This document shows, piece after piece, positions 8,188 through 16,591 of a DNA stretch of 64,000 nt. Under the pieces are notes generated by a model. The model did not search any database, had not been told where the DNA came from, and worked only from the letters and a program-made list of their open reading frames with translations. The number at the start of each line of letters is the position of its first letter. Positions within the stretch are counted from its first letter, which is position 1. The DNA is from Streptomyces sp. NRRL F-5727 (lineage in GTDB: Bacteria; Actinomycetota; Actinomycetes; Streptomycetales; Streptomycetaceae). A program made the position numbers and the translations under genes. The stretch lies in contig NZ_JOGX01000053.1 in assembly GCF_000719555.1 (NCBI RefSeq), forward strand, positions 1 to 64,000, written 5' to 3'.

Positions 8188-8853
8188 TCAGGGGATGTAC
8201 GCGCCCGCCGCGGCGGCGGCCAGGGCGGCCGTGACGGCCCGTTCGGCGTCGGCGGCGGTCAGCTCCTCCCGGGTGACGGCGAAGCGGTAGTAGAGCGGCG
8301 CGGAGACGGCCCGGAGCAGTTCCAGCGGGTCGGTGCCGGCGGGGAGTTCGCCGCGGGCGGCGGCCCGCTCGGCGACCGGGGCCCATTCGGCCAGGCGGGT
8401 GCGGTAGAAGCCGTGCAGGGCCCGGGCGCAGCCCTCGTCGCAGGCGGCGGCGGCGATGACGGCGCGGAAGACGGCGCCCATCCGCGGGTCGGTGAGGGTC
8501 TCCCGGACGAGGACGGCGTTGGCGCGCAGGTCGCCGGCGAGGGTGCCGGTGTCGGCGGCGGGCAGGGACTGCTCGGCCATGTCGGTCAGGAGGTCGGCGA
8601 CGAGGCCGGCGGGGGTGCCCCAGCGGCGGTAGACGGTGGTCTTGCCGACGCCGGCGGCGGCGGCGATCTGATCCATGTTCAGGGCGGGGAACCCGCCGGT
8701 GGCGAGGGTCTCCTGGGTGGCGTCGAGGACGGCCCGGCGCACTTTGGCGGTACGGCCTCCGGGGCGCTGGGTGCCGGGCACGGCCGACGGGCTCTCGCTC
8801 AAATGGGTCTCCTGTTCCGTTAAGGCGGGTCGGTCTGCTACGGTCTCGTTCAT
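8188..8853 (-). CDS. TetR-family transcriptional regulator, 221 aa
   Basis: Likely the local repressor of the divergent MFS exporter gene. The helix-turn-helix is at residues 36-82: AKVRRAVLDATQETLATGG, MDQIAAAAGVGKTTVYRRWG. The rest is an all-helical ligand-binding domain of the TetR_C type, with GAVFRAVIAAAACDEGCARA and a C-terminal dimerisation region. The first 30 residues are Glu/Ser/Pro-rich and not conserved. GTG at codon 25 is an alternative start, and the downstream half of a putative operator (8815-8824) lies inside this N-terminal coding part. The intergenic space to the MFS gene is only 36 bases. Confidence 0.9.
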   Translation of the reverse strand: MNETVADRPALTEQETHLSESPSAVPGTQRPGGRTAKVRRAVLDATQETLATGGFPALNMDQIAAAAGVGKTTVYRRWGTPAGLVADLLTDMAEQSLPAADTGTLAGDLRANAVLVRETLTDPRMGAVFRAVIAAAACDEGCARALHGFYRTRLAEWAPVAERAAARGELPAGTDPLELLRAVSAPLYYRFAVTREELTAADAERAVTAALAAAAAGAYIP

Positions 8854-8863
8854 CTTAACGGAA
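8815..8863. promoter_or_regulatory. paired operator half-sites for the TetR/MFS pair
   Basis: TTCCGTTAAG (8815-8824) and its exact reverse complement CTTAACGGAA (8854-8863) form a 10-bp inverted repeat. A further partial copy, CCATTAAG, is at 8872-8879, beside the MFS start. TetR proteins typically bind such sites between divergent genes, so autoregulation and efflux-gene repression are likely. Confidence 0.6.
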
Positions 8864-8889
8864 CCAAGCTCCCATTAAGGGGTCCCGTC

Positions 8890-10281
8890 ATGGTCGCGCT
8901 CGACGCTCCTCCCGCCGCCGCCCCGGCCGCCCGCATGGACGGGCGGACGCGGCTCGTCCTCGTCGTCCTCCTCGTCGCCCAGTTCATGCTGGCCGTCGAC
9001 TTCTCGATCCTGAACGTCGCCCTCCCCGTCATCGGCGAAGGACTCGGCTTCTCCCTCGGCGGACTCCAGTGGATCGCCACCGGCTTCGCCCTCGCCGCCG
9101 CCGGCTTCACCCTCCTCTTCGGCCGCCTCGCCGACCTCCTCGGCCGCCGCCGCGTCTTCCTCGGCGGCATGGCCGTCCTCGGCGCCGCCTCCCTCGCCGG
9201 CGGCCTGGCCACCACCCCCGAACTCCTCATGGCCGCCCGCGTCGCCCAGGGCCTCGCCACCGCCGCCGTCACCCCCGCCGGCCTCTCCCTGCTCACCTCC
9301 GCCTTCCCCGAGGGCCCGCTCCGCGACCGGGCCCTCGGCCTCAACGGCGCCCTCATGTCCGCCGGCTTCACCACCGGAGCCGTCCTCGGCGGCGTCCTCA
9401 CCGACCTGCTCTCCTGGCGCTGGGCCTTCCTCGTCAACGTGCCGGTCGCGCTCGCCGTCCTGCTCGTCGCCCCCGCCGTCCTGAAGGAGAGCCGCCCCGC
9501 CGTCCGCCCCCGGCTCGACGTCCCCGGCGCGGTCACCGTCACCGGCGGCCTGCTCGCCCTCGTCCTCGGCCTCACCGCCGCCGGCGAGCACGGCTGGGCC
9601 GCCCCCGCCACCCTCCTCCCCCTCGCCGCGGCCGCCGCCCTGCTCACCGCCTTCCCCTTCGTCGAGAGGCGCTCCCCGGAGCCGCTCGTCCCGCTCCGGA
9701 TCCTCCGCCGCCGCACCGTCGTCTGGGGCAACCTCGCCGGGCTCGCCGCCTTCGCCACCGAGACCTCGCTGGTCTTCCTGATGACCCTGCACCTCCAGGA
9801 CGTGCTCGGCTTCTCCCCGCTCGCCGCCGGCCTCTCCTTCGGCGTCCTCGGCGCCGGCACCGTCCTCGGCGGCCTGCTCGCCCCCCGCTTCCTGGGCCGG
9901 TACTCGCCCCGCGCCGCCCTCGTCGCCGGCGGCGCCCTCCAGGCCGCCGCCACCCTCGCCCTCCTCGGCATCGGCGACGAGCGGAGCACGTACGGACTGC
10001 TCCTCGCGGCCACCTTCGCCGGCGGCGTCGGCAACATGCTCGCCATCGTCGGCTTCATGGTCACCGCCACCTCCGGCCTCCCCGACAGCGAGCAGGGCAT
10101 GGCCACCGGCATCGCCACCATGACCCAGCAGATCGGCATCACCCTCGGCACCCCGGTCATGAGCGCCGTCGTCGTCACCGCCGCCACCCTGCCCGGAGGC
10201 ATCGCCCGGGCGGTCGCCGTCAACGCCGCCCTCGTCCTCCTCGCCGCCCTCGCCTCCGCCGTCTTCCTCAGGAAGCGTTGA
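8890..10281 (+). CDS. MFS drug-efflux transporter, DHA2 (14-TM) family, 463 aa
   Basis: An inner-membrane proton-coupled exporter. Motif A between TM2 and TM3 is present (FGRLADLLGRRRVFLGG near residue 78). Motif D1 is seen in VDFSILNVALPVIGEGL, and motif C in GAVLGGVLTDLLSWRWAFLVNVP near residue 165. Length and hydrophobicity suit 14 helices. The substrate is unknown; relatives export dyes and antibiotics. It is divergent from a TetR gene with shared operators and terminates at the strong hairpin 10292-10329. ATG at 8890 is chosen as the first in-frame start before TM1. Confidence 0.9.
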   Translation: MVALDAPPAAAPAARMDGRTRLVLVVLLVAQFMLAVDFSILNVALPVIGEGLGFSLGGLQWIATGFALAAAGFTLLFGRLADLLGRRRVFLGGMAVLGAASLAGGLATTPELLMAARVAQGLATAAVTPAGLSLLTSAFPEGPLRDRALGLNGALMSAGFTTGAVLGGVLTDLLSWRWAFLVNVPVALAVLLVAPAVLKESRPAVRPRLDVPGAVTVTGGLLALVLGLTAAGEHGWAAPATLLPLAAAAALLTAFPFVERRSPEPLVPLRILRRRTVVWGNLAGLAAFATETSLVFLMTLHLQDVLGFSPLAAGLSFGVLGAGTVLGGLLAPRFLGRYSPRAALVAGGALQAAATLALLGIGDERSTYGLLLAATFAGGVGNMLAIVGFMVTATSGLPDSEQGMATGIATMTQQIGITLGTPVMSAVVVTAATLPGGIARAVAVNAALVLLAALASAVFLRKR

Positions 10282-10291
10282 GCGGGTACGA

Positions 10292-10329
10292 CGAAGGCCG
10301 GACCCCCCGCACACGGGGTCCGGCCTTCG
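10292..10329. terminator. 15-bp perfect hairpin, bidirectional terminator
   Basis: CGAAGGCCGGACCCC (10292-10306) pairs exactly with GGGGTCCGGCCTTCG (10315-10329). It lies between the convergent MFS gene and the carboxylase epsilon gene. Confidence 0.8.
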
Positions 10330-10347
10330 CTCGTGTCACGCCGCCGT

Positions 10348-10560
10348 TCAGACCGGCCAGTAGGACCGCGCCCAGGCCCGCGGGCCCGGCCGCTGCCGCA
10401 CCGTACGTGCGATCCGCGCTGGATCCGACCAGCCCTCCGGTACCGCCGGGCCGCCGTCCCGCGCGGACGCCGCCGCCGTGGCCGCGGCCCGGGCCTGGAC
10501 CACCGCCAGTGCGGCGGCCAGCTCCTCGGGCGTCGGGTTGCCTCGTACGACCTTGATCAT
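10348..10560 (-). CDS. pccE: acyl-CoA carboxylase epsilon subunit, 70 aa
   Basis: A small Actinobacteria-specific subunit that binds and stimulates the beta-alpha carboxylase complex. The N-terminal MIKVVRGNPTPEELAAALAV is the family signature. An Ala-rich helix follows, then a C-terminal Trp-containing tail WARSYWPV. It starts 20 bases after the pccB stop, in the same direction. The role is inferred from family and position. Confidence 0.85.
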   Translation of the reverse strand: MIKVVRGNPTPEELAAALAVVQARAAATAAASARDGGPAVPEGWSDPARIARTVRQRPGPRAWARSYWPV

Positions 10561-10580
10561 CGTGCTGTCCCTCCCGAGGG

Positions 10581-12185
10581 CTAGAGCGGGATGTTGCCGT
10601 GCTTCTTCGGGGGCAGGGATTCCCGCTTCGTGCGGAGCTGACGCAGCCCCTTCACGATCTGCGGGCGGGTCTCCGACGGCAGGACCACCCCGTCGACGTA
10701 ACCGCGCTCGGCCGCGATGTACGGGTTGAGCAGCGTGTCCTCGTACTCCTGGATCAGCCGCGCCCGCACCGCCTCGACGTCCTCGCCGTTCGCCTCCGCC
10801 TCCGCGATCGTCCGCCGGTGCAGGATGTTCACCGCGCCCTGCGCGCCCATGACGGCGATCTGCGCCGTCGGCCACGCCAGGTTCAGGTCGGCGCCCAGGT
10901 GCTTGGAGCCCATGACGTCGTAGGCACCGCCGAACGCCTTGCGGGTGATGACCGTGATCAGCGGGACGGTCGCCTCGGCGTACGCGTAGATCAGCTTCGC
11001 GCCGCGCCGGATGATGCCGCCGTACTCCTGGTCCACGCCCGGCAGGAAGCCCGGCACGTCCACGAAGGTCAGCACCGGGATGTTGAAGGCGTCGCAGGTG
11101 CGCACGAACCGCGCGGCCTTCTCCGAGGCGTTGATGTCCAGACAGCCCGCGAACTGCATCGGCTGGTTGGCGACGATGCCGACCGGGAAGCCCTCCACCC
11201 GGCCGAAGCCGGTCAGGATGTTCGGCGCGAACAGCGCCTGCGTCTCCAGGAACTCGCCGTCGTCGACGACGTGCTCGATGACCTTGTGCATGTCGTACGG
11301 CTGGTTCGCCGAGTCCGGGATCAGCGTGTCGAGCTCCAGGTCCTCGGCCGACACCTCCGTCTCCGCCGTCTCCGGGAAGGCCGGCGCCTCCGAGAGGTTG
11401 TTCGACGGCAGGTACGAGAGCAGCTGCTTCACGTACTCGATGGCGTCCTTCTCGTCACCCGCCATGTGGTGCGCCACGCCCGACGTCGTGTTGTGCGTCC
11501 GGGCGCCGCCCAGCTCCTCGAAGCCCACGTCCTCGCCGGTCACCGTCTTGATGACGTCCGGCCCCGTGATGAACATGTGCGAGGTCTGGTCCACCATCAC
11601 CGTGAAGTCGGTGATCGCGGGGGAGTACACCGCACCGCCCGCGCACGGGCCGACGACCAGCGAGATCTGCGGGATCACGCCCGACGCGTGGGTGTTGCGG
11701 CGGAAGATCTCGCCGTACATGCCGAGCGCGCTCACGCCCTCCTGGATGCGGGCGCCGCCCGAGTCGTTGATGCCGACGACCGGGCAGCCGGTCTTCAGCG
11801 CGAAGTCCATCACCTTGATGATCTTCTGCCCGTACGTCTCGCCCAGCGCCCCGCCGAAGACCGTGAAGTCCTGCGAGAACACGGCGACCGGACGGCCGTC
11901 GACCGTGCCGTAACCCGTCACCACACCGTCGCCGTACGGCCGGTTCCTCTCCAGGCCGAAGTTGGTCGACCGGTGCCGGGCCAGCTCGTCCAGCTCCACG
12001 AAGGAGCCCTCGTCGAGCAGCAGGGCGATCCGCTCACGCGCGGTCAGCTTGCCCTTCGCGTGCTGCTTCTCCACCGCGCGCTCCGAGCCGGCGTGCGTGG
12101 CCTCGCCGATGCGGCGCCTCAGATCCGCGATCTTGCCCGCGGTCGTGTGAATGTCGATCTCGTACTGCTCTGCCGGCTCGGACAT
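10581..12185 (-). CDS. pccB: acyl-CoA (propionyl/acetyl-CoA) carboxylase beta chain, 534 aa
   Basis: The carboxyltransferase subunit transfers CO2 from biotin on AccA2 to propionyl- or acetyl-CoA. It has the two crotonase-like halves of the family. The N-terminal half has [38 protein letters not shown] and the oxyanion region [12 protein letters not shown]. The C-terminal half has [33 protein letters not shown] and [12 protein letters not shown]. Length is typical (about 530). Gene order pccB-pccE, with birA divergent 134 bases away, gives a coherent carboxylase assembly unit. Which acyl-CoA is preferred cannot be settled here; the S. coelicolor homologue is called pccB. Confidence 0.94.
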   Translation of the reverse strand: MSEPAEQYEIDIHTTAGKIADLRRRIGEATHAGSERAVEKQHAKGKLTARERIALLLDEGSFVELDELARHRSTNFGLERNRPYGDGVVTGYGTVDGRPVAVFSQDFTVFGGALGETYGQKIIKVMDFALKTGCPVVGINDSGGARIQEGVSALGMYGEIFRRNTHASGVIPQISLVVGPCAGGAVYSPAITDFTVMVDQTSHMFITGPDVIKTVTGEDVGFEELGGARTHNTTSGVAHHMAGDEKDAIEYVKQLLSYLPSNNLSEAPAFPETAETEVSAEDLELDTLIPDSANQPYDMHKVIEHVVDDGEFLETQALFAPNILTGFGRVEGFPVGIVANQPMQFAGCLDINASEKAARFVRTCDAFNIPVLTFVDVPGFLPGVDQEYGGIIRRGAKLIYAYAEATVPLITVITRKAFGGAYDVMGSKHLGADLNLAWPTAQIAVMGAQGAVNILHRRTIAEAEANGEDVEAVRARLIQEYEDTLLNPYIAAERGYVDGVVLPSETRPQIVKGLRQLRTKRESLPPKKHGNIPL

Positions 12186-12319
12186 CGGGATGCGGCTCCC
12201 TGCCTGGTCACGGGGGGTTCGTTGACTGCGAATGGGCTACTGACGGCCTACTGGTCCGTAGCGTATCGGCGCGGCTACGGCAGCGCAGTGCGGTCTATCC
12301 CACACCTAGTCTGGCTTGC
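12186..12319. promoter_or_regulatory. divergent pccB/birA promoter region; birA probably leaderless
   Basis: TAGTCT (12307-12312) lies seven bases before the birA ATG at 12320 and resembles a TAgnnT -10 box. No Shine-Dalgarno sequence is visible before that ATG, so transcription may begin at or near the start codon. I see no convincing -35. For pccB, a purine-poor leader precedes the ATG. Confidence 0.35.
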
Positions 12320-13171
12320 ATGACGTCCTCCCACGCATCAGGCGGACCCTGGTCCGACCTCGACCGGCCCCCGCTCAACGCCCGCGCCCTGCGCCAGGCA
12401 CTGCTCGTCCCGGACGGCCTCTGGACCTCCCTCGACGTGGTCCCCACCACCGGCTCCACCAACTCGGACCTCGCCGCCCGCGCCGACGCGCTGCCCGAGG
12501 GCGCCGTCCTCGTCGCCGAGGAGCAGACCTCCGGCCGCGGCCGCCTCGACCGCACCTGGAGCGCCCCCGCCCGCTCCGGCCTCTTCCTCTCCGTCCTGCT
12601 CAAGCCGGACGTGCCCGCGCACCGGCTCGGCTGGCTGCCGCTGCTCACCGGCGTCGCCGCCGCCACCGGTCTGGTGAAGGCCGCCGGAGCCGACGTCTCC
12701 CTCAAGTGGCCCAACGACCTCCTCGTCACCGTCGACGGCGAGGAGCGCAAGACCGGCGGCATCCTCGCCGAGCGGGCCGGCGCGGACGGCGTCGTCGTCG
12801 GCCTCGGCCTCAACGTCTCGCTGCGGGCCGACGAACTGCCCGTCCCCACGGCCGGCTCCCTCCTTCTCGCCGACGCCGTCTCCACCGACCGCGACACCCT
12901 GCTCCGGGCCGTCCTGCGCTCCCTCGCCGACTGGTACGGCGCCTGGACACGGGCCGACGGCGACCCCGAGGCGTCCGGGATCCAGGCGGCGTACAAGGCG
13001 CACTGCTCCACCCTCGGCCGCCGGATCCGCGCCGACCTGCCGGGCGAGCGGATGCTGGAGGGCGAGGCGGTCGCCGTCGACGGCGACGGGCGTCTGGTGG
13101 TCGCCACGGAGGGCGGCGGGACCGAGGCGGTCGGCGCCGGCGACATCGTCCACCTGCGTGCGGAGGGCTGA
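12320..13171 (+). CDS. birA: biotin-[acetyl-CoA-carboxylase] ligase BirA, 283 aa
   Basis: It activates biotin to biotinyl-AMP and attaches it to the BCCP lysine of AccA2. The ligase domain shows TTGSTNSDLAARAD, EEQTSGRGRLDRTWSAP (biotin-adenylate loop, GRGR) and LKWPNDLLV. A C-terminal SH3-like domain carries EAVAVDGDGRLVV. There is no N-terminal HTH, so it is the monofunctional type and not a repressor. It is divergent from pccB. Confidence 0.93.
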   Translation: MTSSHASGGPWSDLDRPPLNARALRQALLVPDGLWTSLDVVPTTGSTNSDLAARADALPEGAVLVAEEQTSGRGRLDRTWSAPARSGLFLSVLLKPDVPAHRLGWLPLLTGVAAATGLVKAAGADVSLKWPNDLLVTVDGEERKTGGILAERAGADGVVVGLGLNVSLRADELPVPTAGSLLLADAVSTDRDTLLRAVLRSLADWYGAWTRADGDPEASGIQAAYKAHCSTLGRRIRADLPGERMLEGEAVAVDGDGRLVVATEGGGTEAVGAGDIVHLRAEG

Positions 13172-13286
13172 TCCCCCGCCCGTTCCGGCGTGAGCCAGCC
13201 CACACCTGTCGTATCGTGGAGCGCGATCCAGGCGAACAGATCGGCAGGACAGTGGGCAGCGGCAGGGAACGGGCAGGAGGCGGCCG

Positions 13287-14459
13287 GTGACCGTCGACGA
13301 CGCGAACACGGGAGACGGCCGGTCCGAGCCCCCCGAGCCGTCCGGGACGGCCGCCGAGTCCTCGGCGTACCCGACCCCGCACCACGCCGTCGACCACACG
13401 GCCGAGCCGCCCGACGACCCCCTCGCCATCCGCCTCGAACAGCTCATCCTCGGCGCCGACCGCCGCTACACGCCCTTCCAGGCCGCCCGCACCGCCGGCG
13501 TCTCCATGGAGCTGGCCTCCCGCTTCTGGCGCGCCATGGGCTTCGCCGACATCGGCCAGGCCAAGGCGCTCACCGAGGCCGACGTGCTCGCGCTGCGGCG
13601 GCTCGCCGGTCTCGTCGAGGCGGGACTGCTCAGCGAGCCGATGGCGGTGCAGGTGGCCCGCTCCACCGGGCAGACCACCGCCCGGCTGGCCGAATGGCAG
13701 ATCGACTCCTTCCTGGAAGGGCTCACCGAGCCGCCCGAGCCCGGCATGACCCGCGCCGAGGTGACGTACCCGCTGGTCGAGCTGCTCCTGCCGGAGCTGG
13801 AGGAGTTCCTGATCTACGTGTGGCGGCGGCAGCTCGCCGCCGCCACCGGCCGGGTCGCGCAGGCCGCCGACGACGAGGAGATGGTCGACCGGCGGCTCGC
13901 CGTCGGCTTCGCCGACCTCGTCGGCTTCACCCGCCTCACCCGCCGCCTGGAGGAGGAGGAGCTCGGCGAGCTGGTCGAGGCGTTCGAGACCACCTGCGCC
14001 GACCTCGTCGCCGCGCACGGCGGCCGGCTCATCAAGACCCTCGGCGACGAGGTGCTGTACGCGGCGGACGACGCCGGCATCGCCGCCGAGATCGCGCTCC
14101 GGCTGATCGAGACCCTCAGCCAGGACGAGACCATGCCCGCGCTGCGGGTCGGCATCGCCTTCGGCACCGTGACGACCCGGATGGGCGATGTCTTCGGCAC
14201 CACCGTGAACCTGGCCAGCCGGCTCACCTCGATAGCGCCGAAGGACGCCGTCCTGGTCGACAGCGCCTTCGCCGAGGAGCTGACCCGCACCGGCGAGGTG
14301 CCCGTCTCCGAGGCCGAGGCGGCGGAGCAGGCCGCCCGCGCCGAGAAGGAGGGCCGGGCCTCGGAGACGTACCGCTTCGCGCTCCAGCCGATGTGGCAGC
14401 GGTCCGTGCGCGGCCTCGGCGTCGTGGAGCCCTGGCTCCTGAACCGCCGCCCGACCTAA
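13287..14459 (+). CDS. cya: class III adenylate/guanylate cyclase, 390 aa
   Basis: It makes cAMP (or cGMP) from the triphosphate in the cytosol. The first 50 residues are acidic and Pro-rich. Residues about 60-180 form a helical regulatory domain found in Streptomyces cyclases (FQAARTAGVSMELASRFW, DIGQAKALTEADVLALRRL). Residues 200-370 are the catalytic cyclase homology domain: FADLVGFTRLT with metal-binding Asp210, LIKTLGDEVLY with Asp254, VGIAFGTVTTRMGDVFG and TVNLASRLT. It has no TM segment. The start is GTG at 13287. In S. coelicolor the single cya affects germination and development. The enoyl-CoA hydratase gene follows 51 bases later. Confidence 0.88.
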   Translation: MTVDDANTGDGRSEPPEPSGTAAESSAYPTPHHAVDHTAEPPDDPLAIRLEQLILGADRRYTPFQAARTAGVSMELASRFWRAMGFADIGQAKALTEADVLALRRLAGLVEAGLLSEPMAVQVARSTGQTTARLAEWQIDSFLEGLTEPPEPGMTRAEVTYPLVELLLPELEEFLIYVWRRQLAAATGRVAQAADDEEMVDRRLAVGFADLVGFTRLTRRLEEEELGELVEAFETTCADLVAAHGGRLIKTLGDEVLYAADDAGIAAEIALRLIETLSQDETMPALRVGIAFGTVTTRMGDVFGTTVNLASRLTSIAPKDAVLVDSAFAEELTRTGEVPVSEAEAAEQAARAEKEGRASETYRFALQPMWQRSVRGLGVVEPWLLNRRPT

Positions 14460-14510
14460 GATCCCTCCCGGTGTACGTGTGAACCGTCGTTAACCGGGAG
14501 GGCGCAGGAG

Positions 14511-15299
14511 ATGTCCGAGCAGCGTTTTGGTGAGTTCGTGCTGGTCCGCAAGGAGGGGCACGTCGCCGAGTTCGTCCTCGACCGGCCCAAGGCGATGAAC
14601 GCGGTCTCCTCCGAGATGGCCCGCTCCATCGGCGAGGCGTGCGCGGCGCTCGCCGCCGACCGGGACGTCCGGGTCACCGTGCTGACCTCCTCGAACGACC
14701 GGGCCTTCTGCGTCGGCGCCGACCTGAAGGAGCGCAACTCCTTCACCGACGCCGAGCTGGTCCGCCAGCGGCCCACCGCCCGCGGCGCCTACACCGGCGT
14801 CCTGGAGCTGCCCATGCCGACCGTCGCGGCCGTGCACGGCTTCGCCCTCGGCGGCGGCTACGAGCTGGCGCTCTCCTGCGACCTCATCGTCGCCGACGCC
14901 ACCACCGTCGTCGGCCTCCCCGAGGTCTCCGTCGGCGTCATCCCGGGCGGCGGCGGTACGCAGCTGCTGCCCCGCCGGGTGGGCGCCGCGCGCGCCGCCG
15001 AGCTGGTCTTCACGGCGCGCCGGGTGGCGGCCGCCGAGGCCGCGGAGCTGGGCCTGGTGGACGTCGTGGCGGAGGACGCCCGGACGGCCGCCCTGGAGCT
15101 GGCGGGCCGGATCGCCGCGAACTCGCCGGTCGGACTGCGCGCCGCGAAGAAGGCGATGCGGCTGGGGCAGGGCCTGGACCTGCGGGCCGGACTGGAGGTC
15201 GAGGACGCGGCCTGGCGCTCGGTGGCCTTCTCCGGCGACCGGGCGGAGGGCGTGGCGGCGTTCAACGAGAAGCGGAAGCCGGAGTGGCCCGGCGAGTAA
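14511..15299 (+). CDS. enoyl-CoA hydratase/isomerase family protein, 262 aa
   Basis: Crotonase fold. The oxyanion-hole segments are seen as CVGADLKERNSF near residue 66 and HGFALGGGYELALSCDL near residue 105. The family motif GLPEVSVGVIPGGGGTQLLPR carries the first catalytic Glu, and TARRVAAAEAAELGLVD follows. It probably hydrates an enoyl-CoA in fatty-acid or branched-chain amino-acid breakdown; the exact substrate is not readable. ATG at 14511 has a strong GGGAGG-type ribosome site. It lies between two nucleotide second-messenger enzyme genes. Confidence 0.9.
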   Translation: MSEQRFGEFVLVRKEGHVAEFVLDRPKAMNAVSSEMARSIGEACAALAADRDVRVTVLTSSNDRAFCVGADLKERNSFTDAELVRQRPTARGAYTGVLELPMPTVAAVHGFALGGGYELALSCDLIVADATTVVGLPEVSVGVIPGGGGTQLLPRRVGAARAAELVFTARRVAAAEAAELGLVDVVAEDARTAALELAGRIAANSPVGLRAAKKAMRLGQGLDLRAGLEVEDAAWRSVAFSGDRAEGVAAFNEKRKPEWPGE

Positions 15300-15384
15300 C
15301 GCGATTGATCCAATTTCGTACCACTTGTCACTTTCTGTGACGTCTCAGTGGGGAAAACGGATCAAACCTCCCTAAGCTGGAGGA

Positions 15385-16518
15385 ATGGGTGAGGATGTGC
15401 GGCTGCGGGCCGTGGTGGCGCTGGCGCAGGGGATGGCGGCGGCGCACACCCCGCGCGAGTTCTGGCGGGCCGCGGCGCTCGGAGCGTCCGCCGGTCTGGA
15501 CGGGAGCTTCGGCGCCCTCTCGATCTGGGAGCGGGACGCCGGGCGGCTGCGGGTGCTGGTGAACGCCGGGGACCGGGCCGTCGGCGAGGAGGAGTTCCCG
15601 GACGCGGAGACGTATCCGGTCCACCAGTTCCCCGAGATCACCGAGTTCCTGCACGAGCGGTGGGCGGTCGGCGCGGGCCCGCACGCCTGGGTCGAGACCG
15701 CCGACGCGTCCGTGCTGACCGGCCGGGTGGCCGGCCTCCGCCGCCGGGGGAGGTGCTGCTGCGTGGTCGCCCCGATCGTGCTGCACGGGCGGGCCTGGGG
15801 TGAGCTGTACGTGGCCCGGCCGGCGGGGGCGAAACCTTTCGCCGCGGCGGACGCCGACTTCGCGAACGTCCTCGCGGCGGTCGTCGCGGCGGGCATCGCC
15901 CAGGCCGAGCGCCTGGAGGAGGTCCGCAGACTCGCCTTCACCGACCCCCTCACCGGCCTCGCCAACCGGCGCGCGGTCGACGCCCGCCTCGACGAGGCCA
16001 TCGAGCGCTACCGGTCCGACGGCTCGGTCGTCAGCCTCGTCGTCTGCGACCTCAACGGCCTCAAGCGCGTCAACGACACCCACGGCCACGCCGTCGGCGA
16101 CCGCCTCCTGGAACGCTTCGGCTCCGTCCTCTCCCGCTGCGGGGCCCGCCTCCCCGGTGCCCTCGCCGCCCGCCTCGGCGGCGACGAGTTCTGCCTCCTT
16201 GCGGTCGGCCCGACCGCCGACGAGGTGGTCGCGGTGGCGGAGGAGCTGTGCGTCCGCGCCGCCGAGCTGGAACTCGGCGAGGGCGTCGCCATCGGCGTCG
16301 CCTCGACCGGCGACCCCATCGGCCCGCTCAAGTCCGCCCGCCGCCTCTTCCGCCTGGCCGACGCCGCCCAGTACCAGGCCAAGGCGGCCCGCTCCGCGAA
16401 ACCGGTGGTGGCCGGCCGCGACGGCACCGTCATCCGCCTCGCCGACGCCCCGCCCGGCGGCCGCGACCGCCGCCGCTTCCGCGACGCCCCGACGGTGGAA
16501 CTGCCTCCGGAGCCGTAA
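15385..16518 (+). CDS. GAF-like + GGDEF diguanylate cyclase, 377 aa
   Basis: A soluble protein. Residues 1-175 resemble a GAF sensor domain (EFWRAAALGASAGLDGSFGA, LRVLVNAGDRAVGEEEF, CCVVAPIVLHGRAWGELYVA). Residues 185-350 are a GGDEF domain starting FTDPLTGLANRRA, with the metal/substrate segment VVCDLNGLKRVND, the intact active-site loop GGDEF at 265-269, and a degenerate C-terminal part ending ADAAQYQAKAA. No RxxD inhibitory site is visible just upstream. It should synthesise c-di-GMP, which controls BldD and hence development in Streptomyces. ATG at 15385 follows GGAGGA closely. Confidence 0.9.
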   Translation: MGEDVRLRAVVALAQGMAAAHTPREFWRAAALGASAGLDGSFGALSIWERDAGRLRVLVNAGDRAVGEEEFPDAETYPVHQFPEITEFLHERWAVGAGPHAWVETADASVLTGRVAGLRRRGRCCCVVAPIVLHGRAWGELYVARPAGAKPFAAADADFANVLAAVVAAGIAQAERLEEVRRLAFTDPLTGLANRRAVDARLDEAIERYRSDGSVVSLVVCDLNGLKRVNDTHGHAVGDRLLERFGSVLSRCGARLPGALAARLGGDEFCLLAVGPTADEVVAVAEELCVRAAELELGEGVAIGVASTGDPIGPLKSARRLFRLADAAQYQAKAARSAKPVVAGRDGTVIRLADAPPGGRDRRRFRDAPTVELPPEP

Positions 16519-16591
16519 GGGGCCGCCCCGGTGAGGGACGGTGACGGATTGCCTAGTGACAGGTCGGTCTTCAATCCGTAGGGTGCTGAAT

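Noticed and set aside
8875..10314. Gly/Glu-rich minus-strand frames opposite the MFS transporter
   Set aside because: Low-complexity antisense frames with no family motif; the plus-strand transporter is clear.
16541..16591. Upstream extension of hutH to 16541
   Set aside because: The added residues do not match histidine ammonia-lyases and no ribosome site precedes them.
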